A stretch of DNA of 64,000 nucleotides from Dechloromonas denitrificans (lineage in GTDB: Bacteria; Pseudomonadota; Gammaproteobacteria; Burkholderiales; Rhodocyclaceae): NCBI RefSeq assembly GCF_020510685.1, contig NZ_CP075185.1:1302001-1366000 (forward strand), in the 5' to 3' direction. Positions 55,170 to 64,000 of this stretch are shown here, one piece after another. The first letter of the stretch is position 1. Each line of letters opens with the position of its first letter. A model generated the notes under the pieces. It was not told where the DNA came from. It saw nothing but the letters and a program-made list of their open reading frames with translations, and did no database searches. The position numbers and the translations under genes are program-made.

Positions 55170-55185
55170 TGGCAAGGGTTTTGCA
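55170..55185 (+). promoter_or_regulatory. Candidate sigma-54 promoter
   Basis: TGGCAAGGGTTTTGCA matches the -24/-12 consensus TGGCACG-N4-TTGCA at all fixed positions except A for C at position six, with the right spacing. Transcription would begin near 55197, about 30 bases before the chemoreceptor ATG. It lies in a 294-base gap that otherwise holds only an inverted repeat ATATTG/CAATAT (55185-55204). Confidence 0.6.
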
Positions 55186-55225
55186 TATTGCAACGCAACA
55201 ATATCAATAACGCCCGAGACTCCCC

Positions 55226-56416
55226 ATGACCGACCGTGATTCGTTTGCTGCCCAACCCTTCCAGGCCAGGCTGCGCCTGCCTCTACTGACTTCCTGGCTG
55301 CTCGCCGCGCTCGCCGGGGCCGCCATGGCCCGCGGATTTGCCGGCGGTGGTTCTCTTTTCGTCGGCTGGCTGGGCTGTCTCGGGCTGGCGATTTCGGCGC
55401 TGCTCGCCAGTCGTCTGGTGAACAGCCTGGCGCATGGCCTGGCGATGATCGATGCCTTCGCCCACGATCTGGCCGCCGGCAAGCTGGTGGCGCGGCTCGA
55501 TACGCGGCAGTGCGGCGTGCTGGCGCCGCTGGCCGAGCGCCTGAATGGCATGGCGCGTTCGCTGGCCGGCTTGTTCCTGAGCTTCGCCCGGATGTCGCAG
55601 GAAATTTCCAGCGTCGCCAGCGAGAGTCGGCAGAACGCCAGTGGCGGCGATGCCGGCGTGCGTCGCCAGCGCGATATCACCTTCTCGTCGTCGGCAACGC
55701 TGGAAGAACTGACGGTCAGCCTGGGCATGACCAGCGACAGCGCGCAGGGCGCCGCCGAGGTGGCCGAGGCGTCGCGCCGGATGGCCTTGGCCGGGGGCGA
55801 GCGGGTGGGGGGGCTGGCTGCCAGCCTGCAGGATCTGGCGGCGACGGTGGATCGAACGGCGGGCAGCGCAGCACGGCTGGGCGAGCGGTCGCGGGAAATC
55901 GACACGATTGTCGGACTGATTTCGGAAATCGCCGCCCAGACCAATCTGCTGGCGCTCAATGCCGCCATCGAGGCAGCGCGGGCCGGTGAGCAGGGGCGGG
56001 GCTTCGCGGTGGTGGCCGACGAGGTGCGCAAGCTGGCCGAACGGACGAGCGGCGCCACCCGCGAAATCGGCGAACGGATCGAAGGCGTGCATGGCGAAGT
56101 CGCCGGCATGATCGCGGCGATGACCCAGACCAACCGGGAGGCGGCCCACAGCCTGGCCGATGCCGGCGAGGCGGTCGGCGACCTGCGGCGGGTCGAGGAA
56201 AACGCCCAGCGCACGCTCGACCTGATTCGCGACATCGCCGCGGCCAGTCGGGAGCAGAGCGAAGCCGGCCAGAACATCGCGCGCGATATCGAGAAAGTCG
56301 CGCAACTGGCCGATGCCAACGAACACCTGGTCAGCGAAAACAGCGAACTGTCGCGCTATCTGAGCGATTTGGCCGTGCAATTGACCGGCGCCCTGAACAA
56401 CTACCAATACGAATGA
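55226..56416 (+). CDS. Methyl-accepting chemotaxis protein without periplasmic domain
   Basis: A 396-residue chemoreceptor-like protein. Two adjacent hydrophobic helices (about 19-35 and 43-61) are separated by only a few residues, so there is no periplasmic sensor. A HAMP-like stretch (about 62-115) leads to the cytoplasmic signalling domain with the tip [20 protein letters not shown] and [18 protein letters not shown]. There is no C-terminal CheR-tethering pentapeptide. The next gene, three bases on, encodes a membrane protein with a NIT-like region that could supply the missing sensor. Confidence 0.93.
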   Translation: MTDRDSFAAQPFQARLRLPLLTSWLLAALAGAAMARGFAGGGSLFVGWLGCLGLAISALLASRLVNSLAHGLAMIDAFAHDLAAGKLVARLDTRQCGVLAPLAERLNGMARSLAGLFLSFARMSQEISSVASESRQNASGGDAGVRRQRDITFSSSATLEELTVSLGMTSDSAQGAAEVAEASRRMALAGGERVGGLAASLQDLAATVDRTAGSAARLGERSREIDTIVGLISEIAAQTNLLALNAAIEAARAGEQGRGFAVVADEVRKLAERTSGATREIGERIEGVHGEVAGMIAAMTQTNREAAHSLADAGEAVGDLRRVEENAQRTLDLIRDIAAASREQSEAGQNIARDIEKVAQLADANEHLVSENSELSRYLSDLAVQLTGALNNYQYE

Positions 56417-56419
56417 GGT

Positions 56420-57325
56420 ATGGCGATGGAATGGATCTTTTATCCGATGCTCGGGGCGGCCGTGTTGATCGCCGGCCTTTCGCTGCTGCTGCAGCGGCGG
56501 CGACGCTGGGTCGATTCCGGGCGCTCGCTGGATAATTCCTTGGCCGGCTGCCGTTCGTTGCTGGCGCTGACCGCGCACTTCCAGCAGCATCGCGGCATGA
56601 GTTCGGCGTGGTTGTCCGGCGATCGCAGTTTCGCCAGCAAGCTCGACAGCAAGGCACGGGAAATCGACGCCCTGTTCCAGTCGTTGCGCCCGGTGGCCCG
56701 TAGTGAAAGCGACAAACCCCATCCTTGCCTGACGCCCAACGACCTTTCACTGTTGCAGCGCCGCTGGCAGGAATTGCGGGAAAAACTGGCCGGCCTGTCG
56801 GTCGAGCAAAGCATCGCCGAGCACAGTCGGTTGATCGAGCAACTCCTGCAGTGGCTGTCCGCCCTCGGTGAGGCGCGGCTCGAACCGCTGGTCGGCGACC
56901 GCGGCGCGCGCGGCATGGTGCGCAACTACGCCAGCCGCCTGCCGGCGCTTGCCGAATGCCTTGGTCAGGCGCGCGCCGTCGGGTTGAGCGTGGTGACCCG
57001 CAAGGCCTGCTCCGCCGTGGCCCGGGTCCGCCTGATGTTCCTGATTGCTCGCGCCGAGGCCTTGCTCAAGCAGGCTGCCGAGGGCGACATGCGCAGTGCG
57101 CAGGCGGCGGGCGCCAGGCTTGCGGTGCAGCAGATGGCCGAGCTGGTGCGCACCCGAATGCTGGTCAGTTCGGAAATTTCCGTGACGGTGCCGGAGTACT
57201 TCGCGGGGGCAACGCTGGCCGTCGATGCCGTCTTTGGCTTGATTGACGAGTGTGGCCGGCAACTGGTCGGCGATGGCTGGTCCGGGCAATCCGGTCGCCC
57301 CGCAGGGTATGCGCATTCGTTTTGA
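56420..57325 (+). CDS. Membrane protein with NIT-like sensory region
   Basis: A 301-residue protein with one N-terminal membrane helix (about 7-25) and a helical body. The segment LTAHFQQHRGMSSAWLSGD resembles the first helix of NIT (nitrate/nitrite-sensing) domains, where R-G-x-S motifs contact the anion. The rest is a helical bundle with no output domain. Its start lies three bases after the chemoreceptor stop, so the pair is co-transcribed. That the two interact is inference. Confidence 0.72.
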   Translation: MAMEWIFYPMLGAAVLIAGLSLLLQRRRRWVDSGRSLDNSLAGCRSLLALTAHFQQHRGMSSAWLSGDRSFASKLDSKAREIDALFQSLRPVARSESDKPHPCLTPNDLSLLQRRWQELREKLAGLSVEQSIAEHSRLIEQLLQWLSALGEARLEPLVGDRGARGMVRNYASRLPALAECLGQARAVGLSVVTRKACSAVARVRLMFLIARAEALLKQAAEGDMRSAQAAGARLAVQQMAELVRTRMLVSSEISVTVPEYFAGATLAVDAVFGLIDECGRQLVGDGWSGQSGRPAGYAHSF

Positions 57326-57377
57326 GCAGCGATTGGCAACGCCAGGATCGGCCCTTGCCCGGTATTTTGCCGAAGCG

Positions 57378-59648
57378 TCAGCCGGCCAGCGTTTCGGTTG
57401 CCGTTTTATCGCTCGGCGCAAACGGCGGGTGGATCGGTAGCACGACCCGGAAGGTCGAGCCGCGGCCCGGTTCGCTGTCGACCTCGATGCGCCCGTGGTG
57501 CCGCTCGACGATGCTGTAGGAGAGCGACAGGCCGAGTCCGGTGCCCTTGCCGACCGGCTTGGTCGTGAAGAAGGGCTCGAAAATCCGGCTGATGTTTTCC
57601 GGGGCGATGCCCTTGCCGGTATCGCTGACCTCGACCCACACCCGGTCCTCGCCGGTGCAGCCGGTGCGGATGGTGATCGTCCCTTCGCTTTCGATGGCGT
57701 GCCCGGCATTGACCAGCAGATTCATGAAGACCTGGTTGAGCTGGGAGATCAGGCAATGGATGTGCGGGATGACGCCGTACTCCTTGACCACCTTGCACTT
57801 GTACTTCAGTTCGTTCCAGACGATGTTCAGCGTCGAGTCGAGCCCCTGGTGGAGGTCGGCTTCCTGCCATTCCTGCTCGCCGACGCGCGAGAAGCTCTTC
57901 AGGTCCTGGACGATCTTGCGGACCCGGCCGAGGCCGTCCTTCGATTCGGCGACCAGGTTGAAGATATCGGTCCGCAGGAAGGCGAAGTCGCGTTCTTCCT
58001 TGATATGTTCGAGAGCCGGCGATTGCTGGCAAGTGCTGTCGGGGGCGTTGATGATCCGCTCGTAGGTGTCGATGATGTCCATCAGGTCGCGCAGGTAGCC
58101 ATCCAGGGTGCCGAGATTGGAATGCACGAAGCCGATCGGATTGTTCAGTTCGTGGGCAATGCCGGCCGCCAGCTGGCCGATCGAGGCCATTTTTTCCGAC
58201 TGCAGCAACTGGTTGTTGGCTTCTTCCAGACGCTTGTTGAGTTTTTGCTGCTGGAAGAGGTTTTCCGAGATTTTCAGTTGCTGTTGCTTGCGCTCGGTGA
58301 TGTCGGTCAGCACCCCGTCGTAGAAGACGACCTGGCCGTCGTCATCGCGCAGGACTTGCGTCCGGTCGACGACCCAGATCACCTGGTTGTCGGCGGTGAT
58401 CAGGCGGTATTCCTGCTCGTAACTGGCCTGCCCGGCTGCCGTGTGGCGCGCCACCTCGGCGGCGACACGCGCGAGATCGTCGGGATGCACCAGTTCGGCA
58501 AAAGCCGGTCGGCCGGCCTTGAGGTCGTCGGCGCTATAGCCCCATTGCTGCACATTGTCGGAAACGAAAACGACCGGCCAGCCGTCGCACGCCGCCCAGC
58601 GGAAACAGACCACCGGGCTGGCATTGACGACCTGCGTCGCCTGGCGCAAGGCGACGTCGGCGCGTTGCCGGCGGACGATACGCCAGGTTTCGTTGCCGAT
58701 CAGTTGCAGTGTTTCGACATCAAAAGGAGTGTAGTTCGTCGCCTTGTTGCCGACCCCGGTCATCATGCGCACGGCGCCATCCTCCATGACCGGCACGCTG
58801 AGCAGCCGGGTCAGGGTCGAGTGGCCGTCGGGCAGGCCGCGTTTATTGGCCGCCGTGGCGTAATCGTTGATGGTGACCGGCGCTTTGGTCCGCACGGCAT
58901 CGGCCCAGATGCCGGCCTGGGTGATCGGGTAATGGCAGTCGAAGGCCGCGCTGCAGTATTTCTCCAGCGTGTTGCGTGACCAGGCGACCAGTTCGATGCT
59001 TTCGCCGTCCGGATTGACGAAGTGCAGGAAGCCGATGCTGCTGCCGGTCAGCGTTTCGGCCTGTTCCAGCGCGAACTGGACGAATTCCCGCTCGGCCAAC
59101 TGCTCGGCCTTCAGCGGCAGTTCGAGCAAAACCCGCGAGCGCTCGACCTGGCGGGCGAGTTGCCTTTCGGTTTCGCGGCGTTGCGTGATGTCCTCGATGA
59201 CTACCGAGAAGGAGTCGATTGCTCCGTTGGCCTTGCGGATGCCGCGCGCCGCAATCGCCGTGTGCACGACGGAGCCGTCCGGCCGGATGAAACGCTTTTC
59301 CATCTCGTAGCCGTCGGCTTCGCCGCGCAGCACGGCAGCGAACTTGGCAGCATTTTCCGGCAGGTCGTCGGGGTGCGTCACTTCGGTCCAGCTCTTGCCG
59401 GTCAGTTCGGCGGCGGAATAGCCGAGCATCTTGCACAGCGCCGGGTTGACCTCGATCCAGCATTTGTCGAGTCCCGAGCGGGCCATGCCGAGCATGGCAT
59501 GGTCGAAGATCGCATGGAAATGCTGCTCGGCCTCGCGCTCCCGCGCCGGCCGGCGGAGCAGGCGGCCGATGGCGATGCCGCATAGCAGGATGGCAATGGC
59601 CAGCGTCAGGTAGTGTTCGGGAGCGCTGGGCAGCGGCAGGCTCATCAT
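57378..59648 (-). CDS. PAS-GAF-PAS sensor histidine kinase
   Basis: A 756-residue kinase. One N-terminal helix (about 13-30), PAS (about 40-155), GAF-type domain (about 180-325), second PAS (about 340-453), a coiled coil (about 455-485), HisKA with the H box GIAHELNNPIGF (His 499) and HATPase_c with NQVFMNLLVNAGHAI, DTGKGI, FEPFFTTKP and GKGTGLGLS. The start overlaps the stop of the upstream GGDEF-EAL gene by four bases. The last 200 residues are closely related to the truncated kinase at the left window edge. Confidence 0.95.
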   Translation of the reverse strand: MMSLPLPSAPEHYLTLAIAILLCGIAIGRLLRRPAREREAEQHFHAIFDHAMLGMARSGLDKCWIEVNPALCKMLGYSAAELTGKSWTEVTHPDDLPENAAKFAAVLRGEADGYEMEKRFIRPDGSVVHTAIAARGIRKANGAIDSFSVVIEDITQRRETERQLARQVERSRVLLELPLKAEQLAEREFVQFALEQAETLTGSSIGFLHFVNPDGESIELVAWSRNTLEKYCSAAFDCHYPITQAGIWADAVRTKAPVTINDYATAANKRGLPDGHSTLTRLLSVPVMEDGAVRMMTGVGNKATNYTPFDVETLQLIGNETWRIVRRQRADVALRQATQVVNASPVVCFRWAACDGWPVVFVSDNVQQWGYSADDLKAGRPAFAELVHPDDLARVAAEVARHTAAGQASYEQEYRLITADNQVIWVVDRTQVLRDDDGQVVFYDGVLTDITERKQQQLKISENLFQQQKLNKRLEEANNQLLQSEKMASIGQLAAGIAHELNNPIGFVHSNLGTLDGYLRDLMDIIDTYERIINAPDSTCQQSPALEHIKEERDFAFLRTDIFNLVAESKDGLGRVRKIVQDLKSFSRVGEQEWQEADLHQGLDSTLNIVWNELKYKCKVVKEYGVIPHIHCLISQLNQVFMNLLVNAGHAIESEGTITIRTGCTGEDRVWVEVSDTGKGIAPENISRIFEPFFTTKPVGKGTGLGLSLSYSIVERHHGRIEVDSEPGRGSTFRVVLPIHPPFAPSDKTATETLAG

Positions 59649-62596
59649 TGCCCCGGCAGGCGGCGGTTGTGGCGTGTTTCCTTGACCAGCCGGAAAGCTT
59701 CGCGGATTTGTTCGCGCAACAGATCGTCATCCCAGGGTTTGGTCAGGAATTTGTAGATGGCGCCGCGATTGATTGCGCCGGTCACCGAGTCGAGATCGGT
59801 GTAGCCGGTCAGGACGATGCGGATGGTGTCCGGGTAAAGCTGGCGGACGCGGGAAAAGAATTCGGTCCCCGACATCTCCGGCATGCGCTGGTCGGACAGA
59901 ATGACATGCACCGGTTGCTGGGCGAGCAATTCGAAAGCGTCGAGCGGCGAGGTCGCCGTCAATATCGTGTAACCCTCGCGGCGCAGCAGGCGGCTCAGCG
60001 AATTCAGGATGTTCGGCTCGTCGTCGACGAGGAGCAGGGTCTGGCCGCTGTCGGTCGGCATGTCGGCGATCGGCAGGCGCTTGTTGCCGGCCAGCAATTG
60101 CTCGAACTCGTCGGGCGGCAGCGCCCGGCTGAACAGGAAACCCTGCATCGCATCGCAGCGCCGGCCGCGCAGGAAGCTGGCCTGGGCCTCGGTCTCGACG
60201 CCTTCGGCGAGGACCGACAGATTGAGGCTGCGGGCCATGACGATGGCGGCCGTGGCAATCGCCGCGTTGACCGGGTTTTCGGTGATGTCGCGGACGAAAG
60301 CCTGGTCAATCTTCAGCTTGTCGAAGGGGAAGCGGGAAAGGTAGGCCAGCGACGAGTAACCGGTGCCGAAGTCGTCGAGCGACAGCTTGATGCCGAGGAC
60401 CTTCAGGGCGCGGCACATGGCGATGGCTTCCTCGGCATCGTCGATGAAGGCGCTTTCGGTGATTTCCAGTTCGAGCGCGGCGGCCGGCAGGCCGGTGTCG
60501 GCCAGCGTCTGGCGGACGACCAGGACCAGATTGGCCTGGCGAAATTGCCGCGTCGACAGGTTGACCGCAATGCGCAACGAGGCCAGCCCGAGATCGAGCC
60601 ACTGGCGGGTTTGCAGGCAGGCGGTACGCAGGACCCATTCGCCGATCGGCAGGATCAGGCCGGTTTCTTCGGCAATCGGGATGAACTCGGCCGGTGAGAC
60701 GGCGCCGAACAGCGGGCTGTTCCAGCGCAGCAGCGCCTCCATGCCGATGATGTTGCCGCTCTCCAGGCTGATCTGCGGCTGGTAGAAGACTTTCAGCTCG
60801 TCGTTCTGCAGGGCGGTGCGCAGCGCCGCTTCGAGACCGAGCCGGCGCGCCGCGTCGGCATCCATTTCCGGCGAATAGAAGCGGAAGGTATTGCGGCCTG
60901 CCGCCTTGGCCCGGGTCAGTGCCGTGTCGGCCGTCTTGAGCAGTTCGTCGGCCGTCGTGCCGTCGCGCGGCGCGACGCTGATGCCGATGCTGGCGGTAAC
61001 GACCAGCGTTTGCCCGGCTACCACGAAAGGCACCGAGATCGCCTCGAGGATGCGCTGGGCGAGGGCGATCGCATCGTGCTCCTGGCTCAGGTTGGCCATC
61101 ACGAAGCCGAACTCGTTGCCCGACCGGCGGCCGACCGTATCGCCATCGCGCACCTGCAGGTTGAGGCGGCGGGTCACTTCGAGCAGGACCTCGTCGCCGG
61201 CCGGCGGGCCGAGCGTTTCGTTGATGAAGCGGAAACGGTCGAGATCGAGCAGGATGGTCGCCGTTTGCCGGCCGAAGCGGCGGGCGCTGATCAGGGCCTG
61301 GGTCAGGCGGTCGGCGAAGAGGTTGCGGTTGGGCAGGTTGGTCAGCGCATCGAAGCTTGACAGGTACTGGATGCGTTCGGCCGCCGACTTGCGCTCCGAG
61401 AGATCGCTGAAGATGCCGACGTAATGGGTCAGGCGCTTGCCTGCATCGCGCATGGCCGAGATGCTCAGCCATTCGGTAATCAATTCGCCATCCTTGCGGC
61501 GGTTGGTGATTTCACCCTGCCAGCTGTCGTGCCGATCGATCGCCGCCCACATCGCCTGGAAGAAGGCCGGACCATGGGTGCCGGATTTGAGCACACTCGG
61601 CTTTTCGCCCTTCACTTCGCCGGCCGCATAGCCGGTCATCCGCGAGAACGCCTCATTGACCAGCAGAATCCGGCAGTCCGGGTCGGTTATGCAGATGCCG
61701 TCGCTGATGCTGGTAAAAACCACCGAGGAAAGCTGCTGTTCAACTTCGGCCTGCTTGCGTCGGCTGATGTCGGTCATGCTGCCGACGGCAATCCGGGCGC
61801 CGCCTTGGGCGTCGCGCTCGATCGTCCGGCCACGCGCTTCGATCCAGACCCAGTGGCCATCCTGGTGGCGCATCCGGAATTCTTCGAAATACAGTTCGTC
61901 GCCCGGGCGACGCAAGTCGGCAAGCCGGCTTTCCAGGCTCGGGCGGTCATCCGGGTAAACCATGTCGAGAAACTCGGAAACCCTGGACGGACTGTGCTCG
62001 AGGCCGAAAATCTGGCACAGCGACTGGTTCCATTCGGTGAACCCGGTTTGATGGTTCAGCTCCCAGGTGCCGAAACCGACGGCGGCCAGCGCCAGTTGCA
62101 GGTGGACTTGCAGTTTGGTGTTTTCGGCGACCCGGCGGCTGACTTCCTTTTCCAGTTCGGCTTGCTGGCTGGCTTGCCGGTCCCGCGACCGTTTCAGTTC
62201 GAGTTGCGCGAGAACCCGGGCTTTCAGCACGGCCGGCCGGATCGGCTTGGCGATGTAATCGGCGGCACCCTGGCGCAGGCCGACTTCCTCTTCGCACGGA
62301 CTGTCGAGGGCAGTGACGAAAATGACCGGAATGTTTCGCGTTTCCGGCTTGGCCTGCAATTCCTTCAGCACTTCATAGCCATCCATGCCCGGCATCATCA
62401 CGTCGAGCAGAATGAGATCCGGGCGCGGCTCGAGATCGGCATAACGGAGCGCTGTCGTGCCACTGTTGGCGACCCGGACGCTGACATCCAGTTCGCGCAA
62501 TAACTCGGAAAGAGTGCTCAGGTTGTCGGGAACGTCATCCACGGCGAGAACGACGGGCCGTGACTCGCCCTTTGATTCCCGCTCCAGATCGTTCAT
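59645..62596 (-). CDS. REC-PAS-PAS-GGDEF-EAL-REC response regulator
   Basis: A 983-residue c-di-GMP regulator with receivers at both ends. REC1 (about 13-130) has the phospho-acceptor Asp 65 in LILLDVMMPGMDG. Two PAS domains (about 165-285 and 290-405) follow, then a GGDEF domain whose active-site loop is degenerate (RSGNEF), and an EAL domain with GMEALLRW and DDFGTGYSSL intact. REC2 (about 848-970) has VHVILSDQRMPEMSG. The protein is therefore more likely a phosphodiesterase than a cyclase. GAGGAG precedes ATG 62596. It is coupled by ATGA to the kinase downstream. Confidence 0.95.
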   Translation of the reverse strand: MNDLERESKGESRPVVLAVDDVPDNLSTLSELLRELDVSVRVANSGTTALRYADLEPRPDLILLDVMMPGMDGYEVLKELQAKPETRNIPVIFVTALDSPCEEEVGLRQGAADYIAKPIRPAVLKARVLAQLELKRSRDRQASQQAELEKEVSRRVAENTKLQVHLQLALAAVGFGTWELNHQTGFTEWNQSLCQIFGLEHSPSRVSEFLDMVYPDDRPSLESRLADLRRPGDELYFEEFRMRHQDGHWVWIEARGRTIERDAQGGARIAVGSMTDISRRKQAEVEQQLSSVVFTSISDGICITDPDCRILLVNEAFSRMTGYAAGEVKGEKPSVLKSGTHGPAFFQAMWAAIDRHDSWQGEITNRRKDGELITEWLSISAMRDAGKRLTHYVGIFSDLSERKSAAERIQYLSSFDALTNLPNRNLFADRLTQALISARRFGRQTATILLDLDRFRFINETLGPPAGDEVLLEVTRRLNLQVRDGDTVGRRSGNEFGFVMANLSQEHDAIALAQRILEAISVPFVVAGQTLVVTASIGISVAPRDGTTADELLKTADTALTRAKAAGRNTFRFYSPEMDADAARRLGLEAALRTALQNDELKVFYQPQISLESGNIIGMEALLRWNSPLFGAVSPAEFIPIAEETGLILPIGEWVLRTACLQTRQWLDLGLASLRIAVNLSTRQFRQANLVLVVRQTLADTGLPAAALELEITESAFIDDAEEAIAMCRALKVLGIKLSLDDFGTGYSSLAYLSRFPFDKLKIDQAFVRDITENPVNAAIATAAIVMARSLNLSVLAEGVETEAQASFLRGRRCDAMQGFLFSRALPPDEFEQLLAGNKRLPIADMPTDSGQTLLLVDDEPNILNSLSRLLRREGYTILTATSPLDAFELLAQQPVHVILSDQRMPEMSGTEFFSRVRQLYPDTIRIVLTGYTDLDSVTGAINRGAIYKFLTKPWDDDLLREQIREAFRLVKETRHNRRLPGQ

Positions 62597-62691
62597 TCGG
62601 CACTCCTCGGTGGATATTTATTGGTAGCGGATAGTTTCCCCCGCCACGGGCCAGCAAGCAAGGGAGACGAACCGCCGGGCGCGATATTGTG

Positions 62692-64000
62692 TCAGCGCAG
62701 CCGGGCGACCAGCGCATCGACAATGGTCAGCGCCTGTTCGTAATGGAAGGCGGCAATGGCCCGTTGCAGCGTGCTGAATTCGCCGGGGAAGGCCGCACGC
62801 AGCGGCTGCTGCAGCGTAGAGAATTTCCGGCTGGCTTCGACGTCGCCAGTCATCAACAGGGGAATCAGCGCCTCGAGCTCGACGGCCAGCCGGCTCAGGT
62901 CGGGCGGCGCTTCCGTCGCGGCGGTAAGGCCCGCCGGGCGCTCCGTTGGGCCGCGTTTCAGGTATTTGCGCAAGATCGCGGCAAGGGCCTCGGTTTTCAC
63001 CGGTTTGGCGAGAAAATCGTTCATGCCGGCGGCCAGGCAGAGGTTCTTGTCTTCGACGAAGGCGTTGGCCGTCAGGGCGACGATCGGCGTGGACTGGCAG
63101 CCGGGCAGGGCGCGAATTTGCCGGGTCGCGTCGAGGCCGTCGAGCCGGGGCATCTGGATGTCCATCAGGATCAGATCGAAACTTTGCTGCTGGCAGCGCT
63201 CGACCGCCGCCAGTCCGTCTTCGGCGGTTATCACCTCGGCGCCGGCCAGGCTGAGCAGGTCGACACCGATGTCGCGGTTGATCGGGTCGTCCTCGACCAG
63301 CAGGATGCGGCCATGCACCCGGCCTTCGTCGTTCGGGGCGCTGGCGGCAGCTCGGGGCAGGACGGGGTCGCTCGGCGCTGCTTCCAGGCTGGCGCTGATC
63401 CAGAAGGTGCTGCCGACGCCGGGCGTGCTGTCGGCCCCGACTTCGCCGCCCATCAGTTCGGCCAGTTGGCGGGCGATGGCCAGACCCAGGCCGGTCCCGC
63501 CGAAGCGCCGCGTCGTCGACGCATCGATCTGTTCGAAGGGGTGGAACAGGCGGGGAATGTCCTGCGGCTGGATGCCGATGCCGGTGTCGCTCACGGCAAA
63601 GCGACAGAGCAGCCGGCCGTCGCGCTCGGCCAGCAGTTGGCCGGATAGCGTGATCGACCCGTCCGTGGTGAATTTGAGGGCATTGCCGGCGAGGTTGAGC
63701 AAGACCTGGCCCAGCCGGGTGGCGTCGCCGACCGCCTGGGCCGGCAGGTCGCCGCTGGCGACCAGCAGTTGCAGCCCCTTGTCGGCAGCCTGGTCGTGGA
63801 TCACGTCGGCCACCGAATGCAGCAGATCGGCTGGAGAAAAGACCTGGCGCTCAAGGACGATTTTGCCGGCTTCGATTTTTGCCAGGTCGAGAATGTCGTT
63901 GATGATCTGCAACAGGTGGTTCGAGGCCGCCGCTACCTTCTGCAGCTTGTCCTGCTGTTCCGGTGTCAGCGGGCTGCGCGTCAGCAGGTAGTTGAGGCCG
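62692..64000 (-). CDS. Hybrid sensor histidine kinase (5' end outside window)
   Basis: The frame is open from the right edge and ends at 62692. Visible domains in order are: the end of HisKA (LLQIINDILDLAKIEAGKIV), HATPase_c (NLAGNALKFT, DTGIGI, GGTGLGLAI), a receiver domain with Asp in LILMDIQMPRLDG and Lys in FLAKPVKTEAL, and a C-terminal helical tail of Hpt length. I see no clear Hpt phospho-His motif in that tail. Sensor domains lie beyond the window. It is upstream of the REC-GGDEF-EAL gene on the same strand (95-base gap) and is the likely head of this signalling cluster. Confidence 0.92.
   Translation of the reverse strand, partial: GLNYLLTRSPLTPEQQDKLQKVAAASNHLLQIINDILDLAKIEAGKIVLERQVFSPADLLHSVADVIHDQAADKGLQLLVASGDLPAQAVGDATRLGQVLLNLAGNALKFTTDGSITLSGQLLAERDGRLLCRFAVSDTGIGIQPQDIPRLFHPFEQIDASTTRRFGGTGLGLAIARQLAELMGGEVGADSTPGVGSTFWISASLEAAPSDPVLPRAAASAPNDEGRVHGRILLVEDDPINRDIGVDLLSLAGAEVITAEDGLAAVERCQQQSFDLILMDIQMPRLDGLDATRQIRALPGCQSTPIVALTANAFVEDKNLCLAAGMNDFLAKPVKTEALAAILRKYLKRGPTERPAGLTAATEAPPDLSRLAVELEALIPLLMTGDVEASRKFSTLQQPLRAAFPGEFSTLQRAIAAFHYEQALTIVDALVARLR

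Overview
The window is GC-rich and almost fully coding. It looks like a betaproteobacterial chromosome, most likely of the Rhodocyclales (Dechloromonas/Azonexus type). This placement is an inference from gene content: a one-locus TCA-cycle cluster (mdh, gntR, sdhCDAB, sdhE, gltA, sucAB, lpd), an mdh of the cytosolic-like class, NnrS, MnmC, and many c-di-GMP and multi-PAS signalling proteins. I found no rRNA, tRNA, CRISPR array, insertion sequence or phage gene.

Layout. 1-5019: the 3' end of a sensor histidine kinase, an unknown membrane protein with a helical-repeat tail, a convergent rhomboid protease, and a fusion of zinc ribbon, DUF805 and glutaredoxin-like domains. 5034-5757: an AT-rich insert with the full anatomy of an integron gene cassette (GTTAGGC core, one gene, attC), apparently inserted at a non-integron chromosomal site; it carries a possible HEPN-type protein. 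5781-11358 (minus): a GGDEF/EAL protein, mutL and a LysR regulator. 11492-17516 (plus): two small unknown genes, then a tightly overlapping run of DedA protein, lipoprotein, purN, DUF3108 protein, rRNA m5C methyltransferase and MscS channel. 17553-28066: psd, a VOC protein with a divergent WYL regulator, rlmF, an AAA+ ATPase, a UPF0178 protein, NnrS, a nitronate monooxygenase-like enzyme, a porin-like protein, a short PstS-like protein and a two-CBS protein.

28060-43744 is the central-metabolism block. truC, an HpcH/CitE-family gene and mdh run leftward. A GntR/UTRA regulator is divergent from mdh, followed rightward by sdhCDAB-sdhE, gltA, sucA, sucB, lpd and zapE. A perfect 16-bp palindrome in the mdh/gntR gap overlaps both predicted promoters and is the obvious candidate operator. 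Strong hairpin terminators follow mdh, gltA, sucB and lpd.

43755-54931: a secretin-N-domain-like exported protein with a small membrane protein, metY, an unknown gene, an operon of a kinase-like gene, an unknown gene and mnmC, a 102-nt palindromic element, lysS, a cupin, an unknown anchored protein, and prfB with its programmed +1 frameshift. 55170-64000: a candidate sigma-54 promoter ahead of a chemoreceptor without a periplasmic domain and a NIT-like membrane protein, then a leftward cluster of a hybrid kinase (cut by the window end), a REC-PAS-PAS-GGDEF-EAL-REC protein and a PAS-GAF-PAS histidine kinase. The kinase core of that last protein is closely similar to the truncated kinase at the left edge.
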